A stretch of 64,000 bases of DNA from contig BDDD01001961.1 of NCBI GenBank assembly GCA_001972305.1, forward strand, positions 186,001 to 250,000. Reading direction: 5' to 3'. The DNA comes from Cephalotus follicularis (lineage: Eukaryota; Streptophyta; Magnoliopsida; Oxalidales; Cephalotaceae). Positions 34,531-47,154 of the stretch are shown piece by piece. A program made the position numbers and the translations under genes. Numbering within the stretch: the first letter of the stretch is position 1; the number at the start of each line of letters is the position of its first letter. The notes beneath the pieces are model-generated. The model saw nothing but the letters and a program-made list of their open reading frames with translations. It did not search any database and was not told the origin of the DNA.

Positions 34531-35235
34531 GTCCCCACAAGCCAAGAGGTGGCTGGATACATATGTATTTTACATATGATACACTCTTTATCCATACATT
34601 CTTAATTTCCATTCATGTGCTATTATGCATATTCGAAAACATTGGCACTTGCTATATGTGTTATCCCAAACCGTTACTACAGATCAGTTAATCACCATAT
34701 TAACTGAATACACATATAGCGCACTGTCTTTCGAGGGGTTGGATTTCGTACCTGAGAGGTTATGAGAATGAGATCCTTACTTCCTTACTCCCTTCTGACA
34801 TAACGTTCCAAGTCGTAGGTTCGCTTTCTTAGGGCAATTGATGAACCCGCAAAGACTTGCCGTGTTATGCTTGCTCCGAATGATAAAGGAGGATTATCTC
34901 ATTGCCATTTGGTTTACCCTGAAGTTGATGCAGGGTGCATACTGGATGCATGTCACTGAACCGATCCAACATAGGAACCCTATTTGGAGAGTCAACACCT
35001 TTGTCAATAGGATTCCTATTGTCTCAGTAGTGTATAGTTGATGGAGACTTGTAGGCCATACGTGACTTGCGTTGTGTCCTTAGACCTGAGCAGCTGGCAT
35101 GCATTGTGTAGTAACCACTTGGCTTTGATTTTCTCCTTCCCCAGCACTAGCCACGTGCTTGCAAAAGGGTTGTCTTTCAGCCTTGTGGGATCTGGATCGA
35201 GATGTATAGGCGAGTGCGCAAGATAAGATCGTCAC
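34531..35235. mobile_element. Unassigned LTR-like repeat piece
   Basis: Noncoding. A few phrases near 35060-35110 (TGTCCTTAGACCTGAGC, GGCATGCATTGTG) loosely resemble the TAR LTR (GTCCTTGGACATGAGC). No terminus, primer site or coding domain is visible. It may be a remnant of a Copia LTR. Confidence 0.35.
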
Positions 35236-38046
35236 ACCCATGTTGAGGGTTATAGGCTCTATAACATCTATGACCGTTGTAGACTTAAAGTCCTGATCAG
35301 GTATTTGGGAGATTGGAAACGAGTGGTTTCCTGGGATGTCTCCTGATAGTCTCAGTGCATTCATAGAATTATAGTTATCATAGTTTTTACCTGGGATGAC
35401 ATTAATCCAAACCCTAGTCCGCGATCAGAGCCGAGTATAACGAGGGATACATGACACATAAATCGATGACGTGATAAAGCACTAGTTAACCAGCTAACGA
35501 ATGATAGACGTGGAACATTGGTCCACTGATCCAGGGAGTGATTGGATATCATACCAGAGTTATTTAAATGGTCGGAGACTATTAGAATGGACGTACTAGA
35601 AATTTAGGATGTTCTGGAAAATTTATCATTGTACCAGAATCCAACCGGGTTTTCAGGTCCTGCCTGATTTTGGAACAAGTTGACGTGTGGGTGACACATG
35701 TTATTTAGTGAGAGATTAGCATCTAAGAGAGATGTTACTTTGCTATAGAACATTTTACTTGCTGAACATACATCACTTGATTAGAAGTGAGTTCAAGCAA
35801 CACCATAATAGAATGTTCCGTGCGAATGGTGGTTTGTCTATACTAGTAAGTGTATTTGGGCATTTATTGGTGGAGAGAGCTTATGGACCAAAGGAGAACG
35901 AATTGGGCTTGAGAATAACTTCTCCAATTGGGCCAAAATTGGGCCTAACATTTGCAAGAGAATGGATGGCCCAATGTTTAATTCTTAGCCCAAATGTGTA
36001 GCCTACTTATGTTGACTTTTCAACTAAGTTTCATTACTTGATTGTGGGCTTCACTCATGGCGCCATTTCATGCTATATGTGTCCAGCCATATGTGATGAA
36101 TAAGAGAGAAATTGGTGAGTCATTAAGCTTATGGATGATCTTTGAAGAGATATTAAGTGGTGAGTCATAAAGTGATGACATACCATAAAGATATTTAAGC
36201 ATGACTTACTTACACACTAAGAAATGAATTTGTCTCATTCTCTCATTCTTGTCTTCACCCGTATGAGCTCTCTTTTCTTCTCTACCCATAATTCTCCATT
36301 GATGAACAAGAAAAGAACTTTGAGTTCTTGAAGAGAAGAACAGAAAACAATCACCTTTTCACCACCTAAATTCATTATAGGTGAAGATAGTATCTTTTAT
36401 GGATTATATCTTTACTTATTTTGTAAGATTAGTTTAGACAAATACTTTGAACCTTTCTTGCCTTCACAATTTCTGTTTTCCGTGCCTATTGGAGGATATT
36501 TTGTGAAGACATAAAGCTTGGTTTATGGTTTGAAGGAACACACAAAATTAGTGGAGGAGCAAAGAATTAGGTAATGGATTCTAATTCTTCTTGTTGATGT
36601 TGTTTTGTACAGGTTGTGTATAAGTGATCATGTCTGGGGTTTGGAGGCTGGGATTTCCATCCCAGCCGTGTCCTTTGATTCCTTAATTGGTACCCTAGAA
36701 AACCCTAAGGGTTTGGCTAGGTTAGATTAGGGTTTGTGGTGTTGTGGTGTTAGAGTTTTGGTGGCATACCCTAATCCATTTTGTGAAATGCCATTGCTAG
36801 GGTATGTGAAACCCTTGCAAGAACCCGGCCCTTTAATGCTTGAAAATTTAGTAGGTTTTCTTTGTGTGAACCCTAGAAAACCCTAAGGGTTTTATGGTGC
36901 TAGGGTTTCATATTTTGGAGGTTAATTGTGTTAGGGTTTGGTGTGTTACCCTAGTCCAATTTATTAAATGAAAAGGAAAGGGTTAGTGAATTCCCTTTCC
37001 TCCAATCCGTACCCTAGTTGCTTGGATTTTTTTATATGGTTCATTTGTATGCTACATTAGTGACCCTTGGCCAATTGGTGCAATTGTGGACTCTGTATTC
37101 TAGTACGTCCCATTGATTGGGGACTTTAAGGATTAAATTTTTTAAAAGTTGCCCATAACCCTAAGTCCATAATTGTACCTTTTCCGCATTGAGCCTATGC
37201 TTTCCAACAAGTGGTGTTAGAGACTCATAATTAGCTTCAATTGGACCTCAATTTGATATCTAGTGGATTACTTTGATGTGTTATACCCTTGGCCGAAATT
37301 GACTCATAAACCCTAGAGTGAAGTTGGCAAATTTAGGTCAAATTGGAATGTTCATTTCTAAGTTGATTTTGCTAATTGATTGAACTAGTGTAGATGACCA
37401 ATTAAATAGATAGTTTGATGATCCAAAGATTAATATATTGGGTGTTGATGATGCATAGGGTATTCTAACATTCGTATGTATGATTTCGGATCTCGGACGG
37501 GTCTTAAAAATTCATTAAACGGTCGTTTAAAGTGTCAGGAATTTCTGCTGGAAAACTGGTTACGTGTAGAAATTTATGTTCAAATTTTTTGCACTATTTA
37601 GTGCAAACTTTCTGGCAGTTACCCTAAACAGAAATTTGGACTGGTTAGTGACAGTCTGAGTGCAGGATGTATCTGCACAATTTTTGACAGTTCCTACTAA
37701 GATTCTGACAAATTCAGCACACATACTGACAGTTTTCAGCACAATTATTGTATGTTACTGGCAGGTTTCCTGCAAACTTTCGGCGAGCTTTTCTTTGCAA
37801 ATTCTGTGCAACCTTCACACAGTTACTGGCAGGAATACTGTATGGAATTGACAGGTACGTACCAGGGTGTTCGGGTAGAGATTCAATTCACTTATACACA
37901 AAGTTCAGTTAAATAGTACAATTTATTCAAGAGGAATATTAATATTAGTTTATTGTAATATTTAATTTTATTGTTTTCACTCAATTAGATCCAATGATAG
38001 GATCAATGCATGTATGTAGTATTGAACTACAAATAGGGTGACTAGA
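35236..38046 (+). mobile_element. Gypsy-like LTR remnant related to 11404-12767
   Basis: Parts around 35420-35720 align with 11590-11750, including GGAGACTATTAGAATGG and GGGTGACACATGTTATTTA-like words. A CT-rich leader-like part is near 36230-36300, and repeated CCCTAGAAAACCCTAAGGGT phrases lie near 36700-36900. Neither terminus is certain. No coding domain is seen. Confidence 0.5.
37612..37855 (+). repeat. CTGRCAG motif cluster, partly at 20-22 bp spacing
   Basis: The word CTGRCAG or TTGACAG occurs near 37612, 37648, 37685, 37705, 37726, 37758, 37826 and 37848, with GCACAATT-like neighbours. Three copies are 20-21 bp apart and another pair 22. This is a weaker relative of the regular palindrome arrays. 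Confidence 0.5.
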
Positions 38047-39383
38047 TGTTAGATATGAAGTGTTGCGAGCCAGTGTCAAGCTAGTATTTACTTTGTCTTA
38101 TATAAACGATTTATAAATTCAATAAAGATGTTTATGTTTTATCAATGGCTATAAATTCGTTTCATTAATACATGGTTTATTAATTGTAAATGAATGTCCT
38201 AAAATAAAGTTAGAGAACCAAGTTCATGATGAGATCATGATGTGAGAATTGGAATATCGGTATACTTTATTTCGAATCTTCCTGGTCATAGGATTGACAC
38301 TCAGGGCATGATCAATCCGGATAGACCAGCAAGTACTGTCAGATCGGTAAGTAGAGGGTGAATGATCTCACACTCACTCGCATGGATGATGCTATGACAA
38401 CTACGTGGGTGCTCATTTAATGAGTTCACTGAAGGTGACTGTTGATAGAATATCTGTATGGAGTTTTACTTACATGTCAGACAGAATTCTAGTTCAGCAA
38501 TGCATGTGGTCCTTGGACATGAGCCGTCACTAGATGTCTTGTGCATAGGGTGCTGTGTTTTGATGATGCTTAAATACATATTCTATGAAGTGTATACGGT
38601 ATTAGTTGGACATAGTATGCTTATGTATGGAGGCATATGAACTGGCAACAATGAATCCATTGCTTCTAGTAAAAGAAGATTATGCTCAGGATAATTTTCG
38701 TTAGCGATTAAACGCCTGGCTAGGCTATCCACAATATCAAGAGTGTGATATCATTGATTGAATAATAGAGGGGCGCCTCTAATACTATTTAGGCTAACAA
38801 AAGATAGTCGTGAGGCTAAAGATTAAATTATTGGGTTCTGACATAATCCGTACCCTAGATTTAATTAGAGCATTGTCAATGGAGGGACTATACGTGCATG
38901 TACCTATAAATAGTGGTTCACAAATGATTCATATTACCTGGGGGTCGTTATGCATTGTTAGATGTCGATGTCGACCAGTAGAATGCCCAAGATTAAATTG
39001 ATAAATTAATTTTGGAAGAAAAAGAATTAAAAGAGTATTAATTCGATATATTTAAGATAATGTTTTTTATGAGATAATAAATATTTAATTGGATAAATTA
39101 TGATCGTCACAATTTAATCCCACGGCCAGCGTAATAGTGAACTCATAGGGTCACACACAATACAGGCTGATATTTCTAACACGTGATGAGAGAAAAATAA
39201 TTAGGATAATTTTTCTTAATTATATTTAATGAGATTAAATATATAAATTTATTTAATGAGATTAATTTTCTTTAATGAGATTAAGGAAAGTAGAAGTCAA
39301 AAAGGAGAGAAAGACTATCTAAGGAAGAATCCTGAATGTATTAGGAAACCCTAAGGATGATAGGATAAGATTCTGGCTGGTCT
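38047..39383 (+). mobile_element. Third TAR-like LTR copy, truncated
   Basis: Starts TGTTAGATATGAAGTG and follows the TAR LTRs closely, including CAGATCGGTAAG, the ATTAGAGGGGC-like hairpin region near 38765 and the GAGATTAAGGAAAGTA block. It stops near 39383 where an inverted Gypsy LTR piece begins. Its remaining quarter is not found nearby. Confidence 0.8.
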
Positions 39384-40993
39384 GCAAAATAATCTATGAG
39401 GGGATTAATCCAATTGACTAAGTGACATGGAACAAATCATCCTCGGTTGCATTCATAAAAAGGAATGCGCTGAAGAAAACTTACCATGAGCATGATTAAC
39501 TATCCCAATTGGGGAAAAGACTGTATACAAAGCATATCTCATGGCATACAATAAGGAAAAGCTCAAAGTACTTGGAAAACTTACTCTTTTCTCTGCTTTG
39601 CTGATTCTAGACTGTTCATGAAAGCTGAAATAAACTTAAGAATACAACAGATTAAAAGAAAGTGATATGAAAAAGAACTGGGGTCCTTCCTGGCTAAACA
39701 CCCAAGGAGAACAACTAAGCTGGAACTGGCTTTCCTCTGCTGTGCTTGCTTTGCTGATTACATAGTATAGTTGCCAACTTATAGTGGCCTGAGCTGAGCT
39801 GATCTAGGCCGAAGCCTGCTGGTTACATAATATACTTGCCAACTTATAGTGGCCTGAGCTGAGCTGGGTAGTTCACCTGCCGAGAATCCCATGGTTCTTA
39901 TATGGACTTGCTATTCTCATCTGAACTGTTATACTTGGCTTGCTGCTTAGCACTTGAGATATATTGGGCTGGGGACTAAAAGTCCGAGGAAAAGGTCCTC
40001 CTGTAGAAAACCTACTGAAAGGCTCTATATACTACTATATCTGATAACTTAGCTCTAATGTACTCAAACCCTGTACATTGTCCTAGCAACAATGCAAGGA
40101 GATCCAGGTATGGAACCCAGGGATAGACTCACTCAACTTCTCATTCTGTGATGATAGGCCAATGAGGGAGGAACTTTGTACATATGTGCCCGACTGTGCT
40201 CAAACCCTGTGCACTGTTCTAGCCACAATGTAAGGAGATCCAGGTATGGAACCTGGGGGCAGACTCACTCAACAACCCATCATAGACAATAGATACGCTG
40301 AGGAGGGGGGTGAACACGTACACGTTATCTCATCCGTAGATGAAATGATATAAGGATGTTTAACATCTTTCTTTGCTCTGGGAAACACTCCACTCTGAAG
40401 GAATGGCTAACATAAGACGTTAGGGAAAACAACTTCCCATCTAAACTCACTTACTTACAACTGAAGTTGAGGAGAAGGAATCTCAAGAAAATAAGATGAA
40501 CAATAAAATGCTTTAAAAGAAAGCATGTCCCACTCACAGTTCTTGTTACTTCATTGGACGTTAACGTCCCTTCTTCTCTGCTACTCTCTTCCTCTGGCTT
40601 GTCTGCTTCTTTCCTTTACCTTGTTTGCTTCTTCCACTGCTGCGCTCAGAAAGCTTCAACTACTACTGGTCCAAGAGCAAGAACGAGAAAGAAGAAGAAG
40701 AAAACAAGAGCTCTCTCTCTCGAAAACTCTCTAACCTGCTGAAGCTAGAAGAAAAGATAGCCAAATCTCAAGATATCTCCACACCAATCCCAAATTAAGT
40801 CGTCATACATGTTGGAAGTTGTAATCTTCCTCAAGAAGCTTTGCACTTATATTCTCCAACTTCCACAAATCCCACTAACCTTGGCTTAACATATCCTTCT
40901 TTTATCCATTATTACACATAAGCCCGAAAAGACAAAATCATCATATCATATAACTTTAAAAAAAACTCTTAAATCTCCAAAAAGATACGGGGT
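39384..40993 (-). mobile_element. Inverted partial copy of the 31276-33880 LTR family
   Basis: On the minus strand it begins near GTAACCCCGTATCTTTTTGG at 40993 and follows 31276-32834 of the solo LTR through the 137-bp repeat and GTCAATTGGATTAATCCCCT near 39420. The last kilobase of the LTR is missing. Confidence 0.75.
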
Positions 40994-42077
40994 TACTATC
41001 AATGAAATGATATATGGTTGTATCTAATCCTAGAGCTGTGTGTCACCTACAGGGAATTTAGACTGGTATACCTTATAGTTGTATGCCACTTTCAAGAGGG
41101 TTATACATAAGTGTAGTGAAGCCACATAACTAACCTTAGAATTGTGTGCCACCTTCAGGAGGTTAGCGTTCTCGTCCTAGAGCTGTGTGCCACTTTGGTG
41201 GACTTGAGACTTACGTGAGATATAGAAATGATTGAGTGATTGATGTGATTGATTGAGTGAATTCGTAACTAGTCGAGTACCTATGGGTTAGATATAGGCT
41301 ATTAGTTCTAGTTAGACTTACCATCTATGGTAAACAACTGGGTGTTCAAGAAATTTAGTTGCATGCCACGTGAAAAGGGGGTTTGGACTTACGTATGTTG
41401 ATTGTTGGTTAACTACATATATATACTTGAACGAGACATCGTATATATCCTAGTTAACCGCCCAATTGTCTGATAGATGGATGGATAGGAGTGTATAATT
41501 AGGTTAATGGTCTATATGTATATATGCTAGTATGGGACGGCTATATATGTATATGGATTCGTTAACTATAATTGTAAATGCATATTGTCATGACATGCAT
41601 TTATTACTGTTATATCTGCTCATATCATCAGCATAAGGGTTGAGTTTCTGCGAGACCTTTGAGATGACCCATCCTTTTGGATAGGGCATGTATATGAGTT
41701 CAGGGACAGATGGATCCGAAACTAGTGGTAGTGGTCATGGGCATGAGGATCAGTGAGAGCATAAAGGGATTGACTATGGATGCATGGATGTTGCTAATGG
41801 TTTTTATGGTTTTATTATAAGTATTGAACTATTTGAATTGTAACGTTGGAAATTGATGATACAGATTATTATGGATTTTTAATGAACAGTAAAGAATGTA
41901 TGCTTGTTATTTGAATGACTTAATGTTTAAGAGGTTTTGAATGGATTATCACATATCATTAAAGTTTTAGGATTGCATAGTTTTCTGATGTATTGAATAG
42001 ACTAACTAGTACCCGACTTAAGTGACTGAACGAGTTTAAGTGATATATCGGGACCCCCGTACGGGTTCGGCGTGTCA
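40994..42077 (+). mobile_element. Gypsy LTR remnant ending inside Copia RT
   Basis: Noncoding sequence that ends GGGTTCGGCGTGTCACA directly against Tork-like RT, so the right edge is an LTR terminus. Its start and target duplication were not found. A subrepeat is at 41029-41205. Confidence 0.55.
41029..41205. repeat. Four-copy subrepeat of the GCTGTGTGCCAC type
   Basis: CCTTAGARCTGTGTGCCACYT with variants starts near 41029, 41071, 41134 and 41175. Spacing is 41-63 bp. Confidence 0.75.
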
Positions 42078-42180
42078 CATTTTCAGTAGAAGGAAAGGAA
42101 CACATGGTGTGTAAACTTAAGAAGTCAACATACAGACTTAAACAAGTTTCCTGATAATGGTATCTTATGTTCAATGATAC
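42078..42180 (+). pseudogene. Tork-like Copia RT, short upstream piece
   Basis: Reads FSVEGKEHMVCKLKKSTYRL, a conserved stretch of Copia RT. It stops where the solo LTR begins at 42181 and resumes at 45360. Fossil. Confidence 0.78.
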
Positions 42181-43365
42181 TGTAATTCCCCGGATATATA
42201 TACATAAAAAAAACACGGGCGCATAAAGCGCTCATATGAAAGAAAGAAAGAATATGGGAGAAAGAGAGAGGGAGAGAGCAGGTGACACGGAGAGAATGAG
42301 AGGGAGAGCTCGACGCCGGCGATTGGAGACCAATGACCGGGAAGAGAAGAGACAGCGAGCTTCCCTGCAGTGCTCCAAGACCGGTAATCTCTTCTTCCCT
42401 TTTCTTTTTCCTTCTCCCATGATGTGTTGTGTCACTGTCACATCTGCCGTGCGTTCCACCACCGGTAATCATCGCGGGTGGGGCCGGTCTTTGCTTAGAA
42501 TGCCAGCTACACCTATTTCGGTGAGAGTTTTGGCGTCATTCGGCCAAAATTGGAAGAATTTCAGTCGCTGAGTCAACTCAGTAGCCTCGACTAGCTACCA
42601 CCTGTGACACAGTGTTTGGCACCGAGTCATGGTGAGTCTCGACCACCAACAGACTAATCGTAAGATTTGGTGGTGAGCGATGGCATGACAAGAGCTCAAG
42701 CGACCTGGCCAGAGCTCCGGTAAGGTGCGTTAGTGCCAATTCTCAACGAGTCTCGGCCAGAGACATGTCGAATAGGCCTTGTGGATGCTTGTTTGTGAAG
42801 TGGCCAGAGTTGGTGAAGTCCGGCGAGTCAACTCAGTGAGTTGGACTCACTTCCGGCCGTGACAGTTGGTTTCATGGCCAGTCACAGTGAGTTTTTGACA
42901 GAAGTGTGTAGATCGACCAATTTAGAACCTGCTGGTGGGGCGGCCGGAGCCCCGGTGTGTTGGCCGGAATTTGGCCGGAGCTCTAGTGGCGATAGTGTTT
43001 GATTTTTATGTGCATAGTATAACGGGAATGTATTGTGTATGCATTGTGAAGAGATTGGCCGAGGACAGGAGGTTCGCTAGCTCAATCGCTAACAGGTAGG
43101 TTAAACTATTTGCACTGCATTCATGCATTTCAATGAATTGTATGAACTATTACTGAGTGATATATTATGAACTGTTACTGTTTACTGAATGTTGTCTCTT
43201 GAGATACTACTATTGAAATTGCTACTGTTTACTGGTTATCGCACTAACTGGGAGCTGGGCATGGATTTATAAACTGTTTTTACTAAGATTGAAATGGATT
43301 TCATGGATTTTAGACATAGTTTCACTGATTTTCAAACTGTTTTGTAAACTGCATTTTCTTTTAAA

Positions 43366-43551
43366 ACCGTCGACGCTTTATGCTTTCAAAACTGAATCCA
43401 GTCGATGATTTACGTTTCAAAACTAAACATGTCGTCGCTTTACATTCTTTCCTTTTAAACCAGCAACGCTTAACATTAAGCGTCGATGGCCAGCACATAC
43501 AGTCGACGCTTAGGCGCTAAGCGTTGACGCCTAGTGCTAAGCATCAATGCC
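43366..43551 (+). repeat. AGCGTCGACGCT-type palindrome array in the solo LTR
   Basis: Copies start near 43366, 43398, 43437, 43458, 43479, 43499, 43520 and 43540. From 43437 on, the gaps are 21, 21, 20, 21 and 20 bp. Spacers are not conserved. Confidence 0.82.
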
Positions 43552-44127
43552 TAATGCCTTCCCTTAGCCGAATTTCACTGTTTTACATGGTTTTCGGTTT
43601 CCAACAGTTTTCTCTCCAAATGGATTCCATAGGAAGCCTCCCTAAGGCTTCGTATCCTATGCAAATCCTCTTTAACATTTTGGATTTCTAAATTGATCTT
43701 CCAAAATAAACTTTTAAAAGAAGTTTTATAAAAGTGCTTTATAATCATTCAAACGGATTTTGAAATGGATTTCAAAAATGGTTAGGATAGCTCCATTGGG
43801 ACATCTGGACGCGGATATCCTAATTGGACTTCCTCTTCATTGTTTTATAAACTTCGATAGGGACTAACAACTGTTATTGAAAACTGTTACTGAATACTGT
43901 TATGAAAAACTATTAATGAAAACTATTTTATAAACTATTTTGACGGATGTGGATCCTACGTGATCCTTTTTATTAGGTCCCTATCATTTCTACGTAAATA
44001 CAGTTACGGGTTACGAGTATTACAAGGTACAGCTATGAATGTTGGTTGTTATTGTTTGAGACCAAATGAGATAACCTATTCATGACTCTCATCTCCGTCA
44101 TGAAGGTCATGAATGTTAGACCACGTC

Positions 44128-44235
44128 ATAGTGTTTACCCCATATCGTGGGACAACCAAACTGAATAGTGTTTACTCCACATCGTGGGAGGACCAAACTG
44201 AATAGTGTTTACCCCATATTGTGGGAGGACCAATG
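44128..44235. repeat. 37-bp tandem repeat, three copies
   Basis: ATAGTGTTTACYCCAYATYG followed by TGGGAGGACCAA starts at 44128, 44165 and 44202. Confidence 0.87.
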
Positions 44236-44479
44236 ATATGAACTATGTGGTCTGTGTTATCTCAACCCTACTCATCTACGACTCAGAGAGTGTGTAGATA
44301 GTGGGATGGACCTATGAATTATTTGTCCCTATGTATGATTAATGTTTGTTTTATGGAGTGTCTGTGGGCTTATGGCCTTTGATGTGATTAGGACTAGCCA
44401 AGTATACCACCGCTTAGGGACGGTTGGTATACTGAAGCTGTCTGTAACTGTCATTCATGCATATGACATGCCACACATA

Positions 44480-44665
44480 TTATTATACTGTTGCATTACA
44501 CGACACACTATTTTATTGTTGCACATTCACACGATTGTACAGATGCATACATGGCATACATTGTTATACTGTTGCATTACACGGCACACTGTTTTACTGT
44601 TGCACATTCACACAATTGTACAGATGCATACATGGCATACATTGTTATATTGTTGCACACACGAC
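44480..44665. repeat. 82-bp tandem repeat, two and a part copies
   Basis: TATACTGTTGCATTACACG recurs at about 44484 and 44566, with TGCACATTCACAC and GATGCATACATGGCATAC in each unit. The three overlapping histidine and cysteine-rich frames here are read-through of this repeat. Confidence 0.87.
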
Positions 44666-44696
44666 ATATAGTATACCTACACGACCATATGTCGCT

Positions 44697-44729
44697 GACC
44701 CGTTTCATTTCATTATAATGGAATGGGTC
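44697..44729 (+). other. Conserved LTR dyad (GACCC..ATTATAATGG..GGGTC)
   Basis: An inverted repeat in the position where other Gypsy LTRs carry GACCCATT/AATGGGTC arms (13274, 13372, 49935, 54174, 59127). The word GCTGACCC and the following CAGGCACAGGTG match the shared context. Confidence 0.6.
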
Positions 44730-45095
44730 AGGCACAGGTGATAGATTGCAGTGAGATAGACCGAGTTGGATGGACATATAAAATAGATCTTTGTTGTTTC
44801 ATTGTATAAGGAGTTGTTTGTATATGATCTTGTATTTGGATTTGCTTATATGAGTTGTATATAAAAGGCCTTGTGTCTGTAAACTGGTTGTATGGACTCA
44901 GAAGACTTGATGTATAAGATATGTAAATAAGAGACATGTTTTATTTCAGTTATCAACCTGCCAACATGTGGCAGTGCTTATGATTATGTATATTGATGTA
45001 TTGGATATGTATGGTTCATCTTGAGATTAGAATGATGTAATTATGAGTTAAGTTGTGGTTACTGAGGGCTAAGCCCATATATAAACTATTGATTC

Positions 45096-45107
45096 CTCCT
45101 TCGGGAG
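45096..45107 (+). other. UNCG tetraloop hairpin in a solo LTR
   Basis: CTCC-TTCG-GGAG in the context ATTGATTC..AGTATGG. The same hairpin is at 29450-29461, with a UACG-loop version at 13024-13035 on the minus strand. Confidence 0.6.
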
Positions 45108-45360
45108 TATGGTTATATAAACTGTGTTTTCTTTACATGGGGCATAGTCCGATAAATGAATACATCATGCCCTATTTTTGGGAGATTTTAAAAGTTAGAA
45201 TATATTTATAAATGATTATTCTGCTTGCATGACTTTGATTTAAATATTTATATTTATAGCACTTTTGGAATATGATCGATATATGATTGAATGGATTTAA
45301 TGGATGGTATCTCACGTGTCGGGTCGTGGGGGTTTACTCTCGCGGTTCGGGGCATGACAT

Positions 45361-46450
45361 ATACTATCATTTCCTTTGGATTTAAGGAAAACATTGTTGA
45401 TCGGTGTATATATCTGAAGGTCAGTGGGAGCAAGTTTATAATTCTGATTCTGTATGTTGATGATATCGTGCTTGCTACTAATGATCTTGGCCTATCATAT
45501 GACACTAAGAAATTTCTCTCCTAGAACTTTGAAATGAAAGATATGAGTGAGGCATCCTGTTTGACTGGAATTGAAATATTTTGTAGCAAATTACAAGGAT
45601 TGTTGAGATTGTCTCAGAAAGCATATATTAATAAAGTTCTAAAGAGATTCAAGATGGAAATGTGCTTTAGAAATGTTGTACCAATTCCAAAAGGAGATAA
45701 ATTGAGCCTTATACAATGCCCAAAGAATGAATTGGAACGCATACAAATGGAACAAATTCCTTATGCATCTATCGTTGGGAGCTTGATATATGCTAAGACT
45801 TGTACTAGACTAGACAACATTTTTGGTGTCGGAATGCTTGGCAGATATCAAAGTAATCCATATCGGATCATTGGAGAGTTGTAAAGAAAGTATTGAGATA
45901 CTTGCAAGGAACGAAAGATCACATGCTCCCATTTAGGAGATCCGATCATCTCGAGGTTATATGATATTCATATTCAGATTTTGCTGGATGGGTAGATACC
46001 AGAAAATCCACTTTTGGATATTTATATCTTTTAGCTATAGGAGCAATATCATGGAAAAGTGCGAAACAAACTGTCTTTGCTGCATCTACTATGGAAGCTA
46101 AATTTGTGGCATGCTTTGAGGTCACTATTCATGGTTTATGGCTGCGGAACTTTATTTCAGGACTTTGAATTATCGATAGTATTGACAAGCCGCTAAAAAT
46201 TTATTATGATAATGTTGCAGCAGTTTTCTTTTCTAACAATGAAAAGTATGCTAATGGTGCTAAAAACATGGAATTGAAATACTTTGTTGTTAAGGAAGAA
46301 GTTCATAAAAAAAAATAAAAAAAAAGAGTGTCAATCGAGCACATTAGCACCAATTTTATTATTGCATATCTGTTAACTAAAGAGTTGTCACCAAAGACAT
46401 TCAATGAACATGTCGAAAGAATGGCCATTATTGAAAAACATTATTGATAT
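45361..46450 (+). pseudogene. Tork-like Copia RT and RNase H, broken
   Basis: RT resumes with SFGFKENIVDRCIYLKVSGS and the YVDDIVLATND motif near 45450, then RLSQKAYINKVLKRFKME and IPYASIVGSLIYAKTCTR. RNase H-like sequence follows near 45950-46440, with EHVERMAII at its end. The nearest group by appearance is Tork. Broken in several places. Confidence 0.85.
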
Positions 46451-47145
46451 TATGTTAAAGTTTTATGTTTTTATGCACTTGACAGTCTGATATCATTTAA
46501 GTATTGTTGCTGATACATTTATGTATCATGTTTCATTATGCTAGTATATATACATAAACGAGTTATGTAAATATTAATAGGATTTGCTTGTGATAAAAAG
46601 ATTATTGTTGGACCATTATGGTATCTTTTAATACAGATCATGTTAAGCATAGAACTGATACTATGATACATGGAAAGGACTATGTTGAACTACCATGGTC
46701 CTTATAAGTTTTTTGTTTAATGATGATTTATGATTTGACTAATTTAAGAAAGGATTTAGCTTATACTTAGCGCATCATCTTCTATTGTTAAACCTTAAAG
46801 TTGAATAATGTCACGTGGACCAAGTGGGATAATGTTAGTTTTTTTTTATGGTCCATGTGTCTATTGTTAAATCCTTTAGTTAATTAAAGGATAATTATGG
46901 TTTGATAATTATTATGTGTTGAAATCGTATTGGTCAATAGAGAGATAGTTTTTTCATAACTGGACATTTGATAGAACATGTAAATTATAACTACTTATTA
47001 GAAAAATGGGTCCTTTCTCTACCCAACACTACTGACAATATTCTCTCTATCAAGAAAGGTTTGAAAGTCTAAAGGGGTTAAGTAAGAGAAATGTAGTTTT
47101 CTCATCTATCAAGAAATCATCATAGATCAATGTAAGTATTAATTT
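46451..47145 (+). mobile_element. Probable 3' end and LTR remnant of the Tork-like Copia
   Basis: AT-rich noncoding sequence follows RNase H and ends where Ale-like RT resumes near 47155. The position fits a 3' untranslated region plus LTR, but no clean TG start, polypurine tract or CA end was found. Confidence 0.45.
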
Positions 47146-47154
47146 TTATTATGA

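Larger units (their letters stand above)
42181..45359 (+). mobile_element. Solo LTR (Gypsy type) inside Copia RT, 3179 bp
   Basis: Runs from TGTAATTCCCCGGATATA to GCGGTTCGGGGCATGACA. Flanking five-mers GATAC (42176-42180) and TATAC (45360-45364) agree at four of five bases. RT similarity stops and restarts at the two edges. It carries a palindrome array, two tandem repeats, the conserved dyad and the UNCG hairpin, and its last 700 bp match the minus-strand LTR at 12768-13519. Confidence 0.83.

Noticed and set aside
34531-35235. A host gene fragment in the block after Ale-like gag
   Set aside because: No conserved protein motif in any frame. Loose similarity to Copia LTR phrases makes a repeat origin more likely.
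44342-44741. Overlapping histidine and cysteine-rich open frames
   Set aside because: Explained by an 82-bp tandem repeat inside a solo LTR. All three frames are open for the same reason.
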